From assembly GCA_030950925.1 (NCBI GenBank), contig JAUZQO010000059.1, positions 1 through 36,765 of the forward strand: a DNA stretch of 36,765 bases, in the 5' to 3' direction. The translations under genes and the position numbers were made by a program. How positions within the stretch are numbered: the stretch's first letter is position 1; each line of letters starts with the position of its first letter. Source of the DNA: Mariprofundaceae bacterium (GTDB taxonomy: Bacteria > Pseudomonadota > Zetaproteobacteria > Mariprofundales > Mariprofundaceae). Shown piece by piece: positions 8,392 through 17,181 of this stretch. Under the pieces are notes generated by a model, which searched no databases, was not told the DNA's origin, and was given only the letters and a program-made list of their open reading frames with translations.

Positions 8392-9372
8392 ATGGCTAAA
8401 ATTACATACCGTGAAGCACTGAATCAAGCAATGTGCAACGAAATGGAACGTGATGATCGCGTCTTCCTCATGGGTGAAGAAGTTGCTGAATACAATGGAG
8501 CATACAAAGTATCGCAAGGCATGTTGGATAAATTTGGCCCTAAGCGCGTGATTGACACGCCGATTACCGAACTTGGTTTTGCTGGTTTGGGTGTGGGTGC
8601 TGCCATGGCGGGTTTACGCCCTATTATTGAATTTATGACTTGGAATTTTGCCATTTTGGCAGCGGATCAAATTGTCAATGCGGCAGCAAAAATGAAATAC
8701 ATGACAGCAGGTCAATATAATTGCCCGATGGTTTTTCGTGGCGCTGGTGGTGCTGCGGCTCGCGTAAGCTCACAGCACTCGCAAGCCTTTGAAAACTGGT
8801 ATGCCAATATTCCTGGTTTGAAAGTAGTGATGCCATCGAACCCAGCCGATGCCAAAGGTCTGTTGGCTGCATCCATTCGTGATAATGATACGGTTATTTT
8901 TATCGAGAATGAAATTAATTATGGTGATATTGGTGAAGTGCCTGAAGGTGAATACATCATTCCATTGGGCAAGGCTGATATCAAGCGTGTGGGTAAGGAT
9001 ATTACCCTTGTAGCGCATTCTCGCATGACAGGTTATGCCTTGGCTGCTGCTGAAGAATTGGCAAAAATGGGTATTGATGCTGAAGTGGTTGATCCCCGCA
9101 CCATTCGCCCTTTGGATGAAGCAACGATTTTAGCATCGGTTGCCAAAACTAACCGCGCAGTTGTGATTGAGGAAGGCTGGCGTTTTGCGGGTATTGGTGC
9201 TGAAATTTCGGCGCGTATCATGGAAAAAGGCTTTGATGATTTGGATGCACCTGTAGCACGTGTGACAGGTAAAGATGTACCCATGCCTTATGCGGCAAAC
9301 TTAGAAAACCATGCTTTGCCATCTGTTGCAGATATTGTGGAAGCTGCTCGCGTGACTTGTAACCGCGCATAA
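8392..9372 (+). CDS. pdhB: Pyruvate dehydrogenase E1 component, beta subunit
   Basis: 326 residues, standard for E1 beta. It has the transketolase pyrimidine-binding half (MGEEVAEYNGAYKVSQGMLDKFGPKRV, then DTPITELGFAGLGVGAAMAGL) and the C-terminal transketolase domain (VVDPRTIRPLDEATI, VVIEEGWRFAGIGAEI). It forms the alpha2beta2 heterotetramer with PdhA. Unlike many alphaproteobacterial homologues, it has no lipoyl domain fused at its N-terminus. A structured repeat occupies the 119 bases between it and E2. Confidence 0.95.
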   Translation: MAKITYREALNQAMCNEMERDDRVFLMGEEVAEYNGAYKVSQGMLDKFGPKRVIDTPITELGFAGLGVGAAMAGLRPIIEFMTWNFAILAADQIVNAAAKMKYMTAGQYNCPMVFRGAGGAAARVSSQHSQAFENWYANIPGLKVVMPSNPADAKGLLAASIRDNDTVIFIENEINYGDIGEVPEGEYIIPLGKADIKRVGKDITLVAHSRMTGYALAAAEELAKMGIDAEVVDPRTIRPLDEATILASVAKTNRAVVIEEGWRFAGIGAEISARIMEKGFDDLDAPVARVTGKDVPMPYAANLENHALPSVADIVEAARVTCNRA

Positions 9373-9388
9373 TTAGATTGAAATTTTG

Positions 9389-9459
9389 AAACCACAGAGG
9401 CACAGAGGCACAGAGTATAGAAAGAATAGAAGCTTTGTGTTTTTGCATCTTTGTGGTTT
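9389..9459. repeat. Inverted-repeat element between pdhB and E2 (CACAGAGG type)
   Basis: The left arm 9389-9415 (AAACCACAGAGG followed by GCACAGAG units) and the right arm 9433-9459 (CTTTGTGT…CTTTGTGGTTT) are complementary with some mismatches. The left arm contains a CACAGAGG tandem. A related but diverged element lies at 10834-10903. It is a non-coding dispersed-repeat type and sits inside the operon transcript. Confidence 0.65.
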
Positions 9460-9491
9460 ATCATTTTGCTGTAAATAAACTGAGGTAAGCG

Positions 9492-10817
9492 ATGCCGATT
9501 GATGTATTTATGACCCAATTATCACCAACCATGACCGAAGGCAAGATTGCGCGTTGGTTGAAAAAAGAAGGTGACACACTGGAATCGGGTGAAGTACTGG
9601 TTGAAATAGAAACCGACAAAGCCACGATGGAAGTGGAAGTTATCGAAGAAGGTACGCTACACAAAATCATTGCCGCTGAAGGCGCTTTGATTGCTGTGGG
9701 TGAAGCTATTGCTGTCATTGCTGAAGATGATGAAGACGTTGCGGCTGATTATATGCCTGAAAGTGCAGGTGAAGCACCTGTATTGGAAACAACCGCAACC
9801 GCAGATATTCCACCTAGCCCTAAGCCTGTAGCGGAAGCCATTGCCACCGCTTCTGTACCCGTACCTGTTGAAGCGATTCAAGCGGTAGATATGGCGGCTG
9901 TAGCGCGTGCTGCCAATGATAAGCGGATCAAGGCATCGCCTTTGGCACGTCGTTTGGCGAAGCAAAAAGGTATCAATATTGCCGCACTAAAAGGTACAGG
10001 ACCTAGAGGTCGTATTGTCAAAGCGGATATTGAAAAAGCTGCCAAACGTGGCATCCATTTGGGCGCATCTCAGAGCTTTATGCCCACAGCCATTCGCCCA
10101 TTGCCAACAGGTCCCATGCCTTACCATGTAGATGAATATGATGCGATTGAAAATAGCATGATGCGTAAAGCCATTTCACGCCGCTTGGTGGAATCCAAAC
10201 AGCAAGTACCACACTTCTATTTGAGCCTTGATGTGGAAATGGATCGTTTGATGGATTTGCGTGCGCAACTCAATGAATCGGCGGATGGTGCGTTCAAATT
10301 GAGTGTGAATGACTTTATTGTGAAGGCGGTATCCAAAGCTTTGGTGGATGTGCCTGATGCCAATGCATCTTGGACAGATACGCATACCTTTCAACACAAA
10401 CATGCGCATATTTCGATTGCGGTTGCGATTGAAGGTGGTTTGATTACGCCTGTGGTTCGTTTTTCTGAGCAAAAAGGGATTGTAGATATTTCCAATGAAA
10501 TCAAAGCATTGGCAGGGAAAGCGCGCAAGGGTGTGTTGAAACCTGAAGAATATACAGGTGGTACATTCTCCATTTCCAACTTGGGTATGTATGGCATCAA
10601 ACAGTTTCAAGCCATTGTCAATCCACCCGAAGGTGCGATTTTGGCAGTGGGTGCTACAGAAGAACGTGCGGTGGCTGAAAATGGTCAAGTGCTTGTGAAG
10701 AAAATGATGACCTTAACGCTTTCGTGTGACCATCGTGTGGTTGATGGTGCGGTGGGTGCAGCCTTCTTAAATGCCCTCAAGAAACATATTGAATGCCCTG
10801 CGTCGGTATTGATTTAA
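9492..10817 (+). CDS. pdhC: Pyruvate dehydrogenase E2, dihydrolipoyl acetyltransferase
   Basis: 441 residues. A biotinyl-lipoyl domain covers 1-78, with the lipoyl lysine K43 in ETDKATMEVEV. An A/P/V-rich linker of about 65 residues follows. The E3/E1-binding domain is at about 148-183 (ASPLARRLAKQKGINIAALKGTGPRGRIVKADIEKA). The 2-oxoacid acyltransferase domain covers about 210-441, with the catalytic DHRVVDG (H414) and the C-terminal ECPASVLI. It transfers the acetyl group to CoA and forms the core of the complex. The first 28 residues are identical to those of the E3 gene downstream, so the two lipoyl domains are recently related. Confidence 0.95.
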   Translation: MPIDVFMTQLSPTMTEGKIARWLKKEGDTLESGEVLVEIETDKATMEVEVIEEGTLHKIIAAEGALIAVGEAIAVIAEDDEDVAADYMPESAGEAPVLETTATADIPPSPKPVAEAIATASVPVPVEAIQAVDMAAVARAANDKRIKASPLARRLAKQKGINIAALKGTGPRGRIVKADIEKAAKRGIHLGASQSFMPTAIRPLPTGPMPYHVDEYDAIENSMMRKAISRRLVESKQQVPHFYLSLDVEMDRLMDLRAQLNESADGAFKLSVNDFIVKAVSKALVDVPDANASWTDTHTFQHKHAHISIAVAIEGGLITPVVRFSEQKGIVDISNEIKALAGKARKGVLKPEEYTGGTFSISNLGMYGIKQFQAIVNPPEGAILAVGATEERAVAENGQVLVKKMMTLTLSCDHRVVDGAVGAAFLNALKKHIECPASVLI

Positions 10818-10833
10818 TTTAACTTTATATTTT

Positions 10834-10903
10834 AAACCGTGGAGACGCGGAGGCGCGGAGTTTATGTATGCTTTCTTCGCGATTTTCGTGGTTTTCGTGG
10901 TTC
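10834..10903. repeat. Second structured repeat between E2 and E3 (CGCGGAGG type)
   Basis: The left arm 10834-10860 (AAACCGTGGAGACGCGGAGG and further GCGGAG) and the right arm 10873-10903 (TTCGCGATTTTCGTGGTTTTCGTGGTTC) are imperfectly complementary. The plan is the same as at 9389-9459: an opening AAACC, three short purine-rich units, a spacer, then the pyrimidine-rich complement. It sits in the equivalent intergenic space of the same operon. Confidence 0.55.
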
Positions 10904-10926
10904 ATATTTTTTGAACGAGGTAAACC

Positions 10927-12732
10927 ATGCCCATTGATGTATTTATGACCCAGTTATCGCCAACCATGACCGAAGGCAAGATTGCCCGTTGGTTGAAAAA
11001 AGAAGGTGATGAACTTGTTTCTGGTGAAGTCTTGGTTGAAATTGAGACGGATAAAGCCACCATGGAAGTGGAAGTCATTGAAGAAGGTAGACTGCATAAA
11101 ATTACTGCTGCGGCAGGTGATTTGATTCCTGTCGGTACTGCGATTGCAGTGATTGCGGAAGATGATGAAGAAGTGCCTGAGGATTATATGCCAGAGGGCA
11201 TTGCTGAATCAGTAACAGCAATGGTAGAAACGCCCGTTGCAGCGACAGAAGTGGTGAAGGCGATTGTGGAAGCATCTGCCTCCACATCCGATGATGAACA
11301 TGAACTCAACTTAAAACCCGCTGGCGTGTTCAATGTGGATGGTGAATATGATGTGCTGGTGATTGGTGCAGGACCTGGTGGTTATGTGGCAGCGATTCGT
11401 GCCGCACAGCTTGGTTTTAACGTTGCTTGCATTGAATCGACACATTTGGGTGGTATTTGCCTGAATTGGGGTTGCATCCCAACCAAAGCATTATTAAGAA
11501 CAGCCGAAATTATCAATGTGATTCAACACAGTGGTGATGAGTTGGGCTTGGGCATCAGCGAAGCCAAACCCGACCTTGAAAAAGCGGTGGCACGTTCGCG
11601 TAAAATATCGGCCAAACTCAATGCTGGTATTGGTTTCTTATTCAAGAAAAACAAAATCACCCATATCGAAGGTTTCGCCACATTTGAAGCGGATAACACA
11701 CTCATGGTCAAAGATGCCGATGGGAATAGTAAGCAAGTCACTGCCAAACATGTGATTGTGGCGACGGGCGCACGGGCGCGGGCTTTCCCAGGTATGGATG
11801 TCGATAACGAAGTGATTATCACGTATAAACAAGCTTTAGCCCCCACATCATTACCCCAGAAATTGGTGGTGATTGGATCTGGTGCTATCGGTATGGAATT
11901 CGCGTACTTCTACAATGCGATGGGTTCAGACGTGACGGTGATTGAAGCTGCGCCAAGTATTTTGCCTTTGGAAGATGAAGAAATTTCCAAAGTGGTGGCG
12001 CGTTCATTCAAGAAGAATGGCATCAAAATTATCACGGGTGCAATGGTTTCCTCTGCCAAAAATGTTGATGGCAAGGCTATGGTTGAGTATAAAGTTAAAG
12101 ATAAAGAACAAATGATGGAAGGTGATATATGCTTGGTTGCCGTGGGCGTGATTGGCAATACCGATAGCATTGGTGCTAAAAATACGCGCATGCAAATCGA
12201 GCGCAATCAGATTGAAGTGGATGATTATTACCGCACCGATCATCAAGGTGTTTATGCCATTGGTGATGTGGTCGGCGCGCCTGCATTGGCGCATGTGGCA
12301 AGCCATGAAGGCATGGTGTGTGTGGAAGCCATCAGTGGTGAAAATCCGCACCCTGTGGATTACGGCAATGTACCCGGTTGTACCTACTGCCAACCACAGG
12401 TGGGGTCATGTGGTAAAACGGAACAACAATGCAAGGATGAAGGTATCGCGATTAAGGTGGGACGTATGTCCTATGGTACGAATGGTAAGGCGATGGGCTT
12501 GGCAGAAACCGAAGGCATGGTGAAAACTATCTTTGATGCTGAGACAGGTGAGTTATTGGGCGCACACATTGTCGGTGCTGAAGCCACCGAATTAATTGTA
12601 TCTTTGCAGTTGGCACGCACATTGGAAACGACCGAAGCAGAGCTTGCACATCACATGTTTCCACACCCAACTTTATCGGAAATGATTCACGAATCTGTAC
12701 TCGATTCAGATGGCAAAGCGATTCATATTTGA
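10927..12732 (+). CDS. lpdA: Dihydrolipoyl dehydrogenase (E3) with N-terminal lipoyl domain
   Basis: 601 residues. A lipoyl domain (1-78, K43 in ETDKATMEVEV), an A/V/E-rich linker and a complete FAD/NAD(P) disulfide oxidoreductase from about residue 138 (YDVLVIGAGPGGYVAAIRAAQ). The redox-active disulfide is C178/C183 in GGICLNWGCIPTK. A second nucleotide fold is VVIGSGAIGMEFAYF. The C-terminal dimerisation domain holds the catalytic HxxxxE (HPTLSEMIHESVLDSD). It reoxidises dihydrolipoamide on E2 to make NADH. Lipoyl-E3 fusions are known in PDH complexes of several bacteria. The gene ends one base before the likely mrp start. Confidence 0.95.
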   Translation: MPIDVFMTQLSPTMTEGKIARWLKKEGDELVSGEVLVEIETDKATMEVEVIEEGRLHKITAAAGDLIPVGTAIAVIAEDDEEVPEDYMPEGIAESVTAMVETPVAATEVVKAIVEASASTSDDEHELNLKPAGVFNVDGEYDVLVIGAGPGGYVAAIRAAQLGFNVACIESTHLGGICLNWGCIPTKALLRTAEIINVIQHSGDELGLGISEAKPDLEKAVARSRKISAKLNAGIGFLFKKNKITHIEGFATFEADNTLMVKDADGNSKQVTAKHVIVATGARARAFPGMDVDNEVIITYKQALAPTSLPQKLVVIGSGAIGMEFAYFYNAMGSDVTVIEAAPSILPLEDEEISKVVARSFKKNGIKIITGAMVSSAKNVDGKAMVEYKVKDKEQMMEGDICLVAVGVIGNTDSIGAKNTRMQIERNQIEVDDYYRTDHQGVYAIGDVVGAPALAHVASHEGMVCVEAISGENPHPVDYGNVPGCTYCQPQVGSCGKTEQQCKDEGIAIKVGRMSYGTNGKAMGLAETEGMVKTIFDAETGELLGAHIVGAEATELIVSLQLARTLETTEAELAHHMFPHPTLSEMIHESVLDSDGKAIHI

Positions 12733-12733
12733 T

Positions 12734-13585
12734 ATGAGCGAATCCAAAGAGAAAGGCACTCAAGAGAATAAAACGAACAATTTAGCAGGCATCAAAAATA
12801 TTATTGCCGTGGCATCGGGTAAAGGTGGGGTGGGGAAATCCACAACCGCCGTGAACCTTGCGGTAGCACTGCGTCAACTGGGCTTAAAAGTAGGTTTATT
12901 GGATGCAGATATTTATGGTCCATCAGTGCCGCGTATGATGGGACTTTCAGGTCGTAAACCTGAAGTGAATGTTGAAGACAAAGAGTTTTACCCCTTGCAA
13001 AATATGGATGTAAAACTGATGTCGATTGGCTTTTTGGTGGGTGAAAATGATGCCATGATTTGGCGTGGTCCTATGGTGGCAGGTGCTTTATCGCAGCTTT
13101 TGAGTGATGTGAAGTGGGGTGAGTTGGATTTTTTGATTGTTGATATGCCCCCAGGGACAGGTGATGCTCAACTGACATTGTCGCAGAAAGTGAAGCTCAC
13201 AGGTACGGTGATGGTGACCACACCGCAAGATATTGCCTTATTGGATTGTCGTAAAGGCATTGAAATGTTTCAGAAAGTTCATGTGCCAACCTTGGGCATT
13301 GTGGAAAATATGAGCCAGTTCATTTGCCCACACTGCGGCGAATCCAGCCCGATTTTTTCAGAAGGTGGGGCCGAACGTTTGAGTCAGGAATTTAAAACGG
13401 ATGTGATTGCCAGTATTCCACTGGATATGCAAATCCGCCAAGATGGGGATGATGGATTTCCCATTGTTGCGGCTCATCCTGATTCAGAACATGCCAAGCT
13501 TTATGTGCAACTGGCACGCACGGTGAAAGAGAAAGTGGATACACTCAATCGTCGTAAGCTCAGTATTCCAATCATGCAGGCGTAG
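12734..13585 (+). CDS. Mrp/ApbC-type iron-sulfur carrier ATPase
   Basis: About 283 residues from the ATG at 12734. It is a MinD/Mrp P-loop ATPase with the deviant Walker A KGGVGKSTTAVNLA near residue 28, a switch region DADIYGPSVPRMMG, DFLIVDMPPGTGDAQLTL, and the cluster-binding CxxC in ICPHCGESSPIFSEGG. Mrp/ApbC/Ind1 proteins bind and deliver [4Fe-4S] clusters in the cytosol. The usual N-terminal MIP18/DUF59 domain is missing, giving the short form. An upstream in-frame ATG at 12710 would overlap lpdA by 23 bases; neither start has a strong ribosome site, and 12734 fits the neighbour better. The stop codon lies inside the palindrome 13582-13640. Confidence 0.9.
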   Translation: MSESKEKGTQENKTNNLAGIKNIIAVASGKGGVGKSTTAVNLAVALRQLGLKVGLLDADIYGPSVPRMMGLSGRKPEVNVEDKEFYPLQNMDVKLMSIGFLVGENDAMIWRGPMVAGALSQLLSDVKWGELDFLIVDMPPGTGDAQLTLSQKVKLTGTVMVTTPQDIALLDCRKGIEMFQKVHVPTLGIVENMSQFICPHCGESSPIFSEGGAERLSQEFKTDVIASIPLDMQIRQDGDDGFPIVAAHPDSEHAKLYVQLARTVKEKVDTLNRRKLSIPIMQA

Positions 13586-13640
13586 GGGCAGGGCCTTGTG
13601 CCTGCCCTTGATACAGGGCAACCACAAGGGTCGCCCCTAC
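13582..13640. repeat. Long palindromic element between convergent mrp and the kinase gene
   Basis: The outer arms GTAGGGGC…GCCCCTAC are perfect. Inner arms GGGCCTTGTG/CACAAGGGT and TGCCCT/AGGGCA enclose a TTGATAC-type loop. The element supplies the TAG stop of mrp and probably ends transcription from both convergent genes, although it lacks a long T-run. This style of GTAGGGGC palindrome occurs as a dispersed element in many bacterial genomes. Confidence 0.75.
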
Positions 13641-13644
13641 TGCA

Positions 13645-15717
13645 TTAAATTTGTATCATATCCATTTGCTGTTTAAAACCTTGAAAAGAAATGGGTTTGA
13701 AGAGCATCTGGATATTCAGCGCTTCGGTGTGTTGAAGTTTATTGTTTTCAGCAAATGCTGTAATCATCAACAAAGGAATATTGGGATTTTGTTGACGGAT
13801 ATGTTGGCATAAGTCGATACCATCCATGCCTGGCATAAGAAAGTCAGTAACAATGCAATCAAAGTTTTCGGGTTTTTTTGTGAACTCTGAAAGAGCTTCC
13901 TTGCCTGTGTGTGCAAGGGTGGTGTGATGCCCCATCCGTTCCAACATATGTTGGTGAACATGAAGAACATCGGGGTTATCATCCACGAGTAACACACGCC
14001 AAACCTTGCTGTGTTCTTGTGTGGCATGAATATCGCAGTCCTTTTCAACAGTTTGTACGAGAATATTTTCAGTCATGGGGAATGTCAGGGTGATGCAAGT
14101 TCCTTTGCCCAAAGCAGAATCAATATGAAAACTTCCGTTATGTTGACGCACAATGCGTTGTACCATGGCAAGCCCCAAGCCAGTGCCACCTGAATCCTTG
14201 TGTGATGTCCAAAAAGCTTGGGTCACTTTGTGTAAATTTTCTTCGGCAATGCCCATGCCATGATCGGAGACTTGTATCATCATGGCGGGTGTCCTAGCTT
14301 CATTGGGGCGATGTTGCACGCCTGTGAAAAGATTGACATCAATGGCACCACCGTTAGGACTGGCTTCAGCGGCATTTTTCACTAAATTCATCAGCAGTTG
14401 TTCCAATTGCGTCAAATGTATTTGAACAGAGGGCAAGCTGTTGGGCAGATGTAGGGTGAGTGGGATGGATTCAGGTAGCTGAATGCGTAGCAGATTAATC
14501 ATACTGGTGAGTGCCTGCATGATGTCTGGTTCTGCTTCATGATCTTCCGATTGACTCGCTTTACCCAGGGTGAGAAGGTCGCTAACCATGCGTGAACCTT
14601 GTTCGCTGGCTTGAATGATGAGTGCTAGTTTTTCAATGGTTTTGGGTTCGGTTTGTGAAAATTGCATCATTTCTGCGGTACCCATAATACTGGTCAGAAT
14701 ATTACGAAAATCATGCACAATGCCTGCAACCAAGGTACTCATATAACCATCTTGCATGTTTTGTTGCATTTTCAAAGTTTCTTGTTGTTGTTCGGTAATA
14801 TCGGTTAAAAAACAAATACCAACGAAGGTGTCATGAAAATCAAAACAACGAACATTACCCAGCAGCTGGCGTGTGCTATGCTTGCCCTGACTCCGAATAT
14901 AAAAAGTTGTATGTTCTTCTTCCTTTTCAAGAACAGCGAGACATGCTTGTTCAACTTCACATATATCTTCACTGGAGAAGATAGCGCGAATGGGACACCC
15001 CACTAATTCCTCCAAAGGCAAGGGGGAAATATGCTGTAAGGTTTGGTTGACGTAATTGATACACATGTTGTGTTGGGCATCATATTGAAAGGTAAAGGCG
15101 CTAAGAGGGCTATTATCCAACAGTTGAAATGAAATGGATTCCGCGTCTTTTTTTGCTTTGATTGCTTCATGCGCATGGACATTGGCTTGTTTCGTGTAAC
15201 GGGGTAAAATGAGAAGAACCAATAGTTGCATGAATAGAACGGGTAGATCAAGGGGTGTGTGGTGAACCCACCAGAGGTATAGACATACGCTTGGAAAGGC
15301 AATGAAGGACAAAATTTGCGAATAGGCCAACAAGCGATTTCCAAAGCGCATGCCGTTACCGATAATGGTTACAAGATAAAGCAGGTACAATGGGCTAAAC
15401 TGCCCACCATCAACCAGCAAAGCAGTGCTGAGGAAAACAATATCAAAGATGGGCGTGATAGCTATACGACAAAGGGATAATGGATGTTTTTTTACGTTCA
15501 ATAATGTATAAATTTGTAACGCAATATATGCAATAGCAATGCTGATCAGCGTGGTAAGGTGAGCGGGTAAATCAGCAGCATGAATGATCATATAGACAGC
15601 ACAAATCAAGCAGGCGACCAAGCGAATCCATGCTTGTTGAATTTGGTTGGGAATGAGGTCGCCAGTATAAGACGGCATACCATCCAAAAAGTAACGCTTT
15701 AATTGTAAATTCCTCAA
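13645..15717 (-). CDS. Hybrid sensor histidine kinase with C-terminal receiver
   Basis: About 690 residues from a TTG start. There are four to six N-terminal membrane helices (about 30-165), a PAS domain (about 185-300; LDNSPLSAFTFQYDAQ), a HisKA domain with H334 in VAGIVHDFRNILTS, a HATPase domain (N box NLVKNAAEASPNGG, GMGIAEENL, GGTGLGLAMVQRI), and a receiver (RVLLVDDNPDV, phospho-acceptor near D625 in VTDFLMPGMDG). The ligand is unknown and no separate regulator is adjacent. Start: the TTG at 15717 has GGGAGG 6 bases upstream; an ATG at 15738 and a TTG at 15774 lack such a site and would add 7 or 19 residues. Confidence 0.9.
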   Translation of the reverse strand: MRNLQLKRYFLDGMPSYTGDLIPNQIQQAWIRLVACLICAVYMIIHAADLPAHLTTLISIAIAYIALQIYTLLNVKKHPLSLCRIAITPIFDIVFLSTALLVDGGQFSPLYLLYLVTIIGNGMRFGNRLLAYSQILSFIAFPSVCLYLWWVHHTPLDLPVLFMQLLVLLILPRYTKQANVHAHEAIKAKKDAESISFQLLDNSPLSAFTFQYDAQHNMCINYVNQTLQHISPLPLEELVGCPIRAIFSSEDICEVEQACLAVLEKEEEHTTFYIRSQGKHSTRQLLGNVRCFDFHDTFVGICFLTDITEQQQETLKMQQNMQDGYMSTLVAGIVHDFRNILTSIMGTAEMMQFSQTEPKTIEKLALIIQASEQGSRMVSDLLTLGKASQSEDHEAEPDIMQALTSMINLLRIQLPESIPLTLHLPNSLPSVQIHLTQLEQLLMNLVKNAAEASPNGGAIDVNLFTGVQHRPNEARTPAMMIQVSDHGMGIAEENLHKVTQAFWTSHKDSGGTGLGLAMVQRIVRQHNGSFHIDSALGKGTCITLTFPMTENILVQTVEKDCDIHATQEHSKVWRVLLVDDNPDVLHVHQHMLERMGHHTTLAHTGKEALSEFTKKPENFDCIVTDFLMPGMDGIDLCQHIRQQNPNIPLLMITAFAENNKLQHTEALNIQMLFKPISFQGFKQQMDMIQI

Positions 15718-15807
15718 AATACCCCTCCCGACACTCATCCGTATGGAAGCTAGCGACACCGCATGCTTCGACAAGCTCCGAGCAGTGGAAGGAAGGGCAT
15801 CCTTTGT

Positions 15808-17166
15808 TTATAAAACCTTGGTGGCCTGTGCAGCCAAACGCGAACGTTCACTGGCTTTAAGCATGACATCACCCGCCCAATCCCAATCTGAAAAGCGTTC
15901 GACCACCATGGATAGTCCGTTGCTGTAGCCTGTTAAATAGGGCGTATCAATTTGAGCGTTATTGCCCAATACAACCAGTTTCGAACCTTCTCCCATACGT
16001 GTAACCAAGGTTTTCATTTGATGAGGTGTCAGGTTTTGAGCCTCATCGACAATCACCCAAGTGCGCGTAAATGTGCGTCCGCGTGCAAATGAAAGAGAAG
16101 CAATTTCAATTTGATGTTGCCCCAAACTCGCCGAAACATCTTGTACGCCAGCATCCAGTAAAAAGGCAAGGTTATCAGTAATTGCACCCATCCATGGTTC
16201 CATTTTTTCTTTTTCCGTGCCAGGTAAATAACCAATATCATGCCCCATGGGTACGGTTGCTCGTGTCACCAAAATACGATCATAAAGCCCTTCTTCTAAG
16301 GTTTTATGGAGTCCACATGCCAATGCTAACAATGTTTTTCCAGAGCCAGCCAAACCCAATAATGTGACCAAATCAACATCAGCATCCATCAATAAATTCA
16401 TCGCCATATTTTGTTCAAGGTTACGGGCTTTTACCCCCCAAACAGCATGCCGATCATTGCGATAAGAACACATGTCATGCAGCTCGACACGCCGTGTTTC
16501 CTGATTGACATTTCGGCAGCGCAAAGCCAGTTCCCGTTCACTGGGAACCAATATAAAATAATTGCTGTGGGGTAAGGGTAAATCATGGGGCCAAGTGACC
16601 ATATAGCAATGACCATAGGCTGATTCACTCACCTTCATCTCTTCACCCATGGCATCCCATGTTTGTGCATCCAATGGCATGGTACTTCGGGCCAATACAT
16701 CCAAGTCTTTCACCAAAATATCCGAACGATAATCTTCAGTGACCAAGCCCAAAGCACGTGCTTTGATGCGCAAATTAATATCTTTGGATACCAAGGTAAC
16801 CTGACGTGTCGGGTTCTTTTGTTTCAGGACCATCGTGACAGCAATGATTTGATTGTCATTGCTATTGCTGAGTGAATCAGGAAGAACACCATGCATGGGT
16901 GATGACATTTCAAAAAACAAACGACCACCCCCTGGTAAGGCACAGCCTTGGTTTAAATCATCCGCAGCTTCGCTTAATCCATCCAAATAACGCGATACCT
17001 CTCGAACATTGCGAGCCAGCTCATCCACGCCGACTTTTACCTTGTCCATTTCTTCCAATACTACCATGGGCAAAACCACATCATGTTCATCGAAATGGCT
17101 TAAGGCATTGGGATCGTGAATCAATACATTGGTATCCAATACAAATATTTTATGTGATGGCATCAT
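15808..17166 (-). CDS. PIN domain-PhoH family ATPase (PhoH2/YlaK type)
   Basis: 452 residues. The N-terminal PIN nuclease domain (about 1-150) has acidic sites in FVLDTNVLIHD, LEEMDKVK and NDNQIIAVT. The C-terminal PhoH ATPase has Walker A GLAGSGKTLLAL and Walker B TWVIVDEAQNLTPHQMKTL, followed by the sensor GNNAQID. PhoH2-type fusions act as RNA-unwinding and RNA-cleaving enzymes in actinobacteria; the substrate in this organism is unknown. AGGAGAGT sits just before the ATGATG start. The carbonic anhydrase stop is 15 bases upstream, so the two may be co-transcribed. Confidence 0.93.
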   Translation of the reverse strand: MMPSHKIFVLDTNVLIHDPNALSHFDEHDVVLPMVVLEEMDKVKVGVDELARNVREVSRYLDGLSEAADDLNQGCALPGGGRLFFEMSSPMHGVLPDSLSNSNDNQIIAVTMVLKQKNPTRQVTLVSKDINLRIKARALGLVTEDYRSDILVKDLDVLARSTMPLDAQTWDAMGEEMKVSESAYGHCYMVTWPHDLPLPHSNYFILVPSERELALRCRNVNQETRRVELHDMCSYRNDRHAVWGVKARNLEQNMAMNLLMDADVDLVTLLGLAGSGKTLLALACGLHKTLEEGLYDRILVTRATVPMGHDIGYLPGTEKEKMEPWMGAITDNLAFLLDAGVQDVSASLGQHQIEIASLSFARGRTFTRTWVIVDEAQNLTPHQMKTLVTRMGEGSKLVVLGNNAQIDTPYLTGYSNGLSMVVERFSDWDWAGDVMLKASERSRLAAQATKVL

Positions 17167-17181
17167 ACTCTCCTAAGACGG

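Noticed and set aside
10176-10688. 170-codon open frame antisense to the E2 gene
   Set aside because: It lies fully inside pdhC, is rich in residues typical of antisense frames (H, R, N, F, C) and has no family features.
13645-15774. Start of the hybrid kinase at the upstream TTG (15774)
   Set aside because: It has no well-placed ribosome site and lies in a sequence resembling a dispersed GCTTCGACAAGCTC motif. The TTG at 15717 has a strong site.
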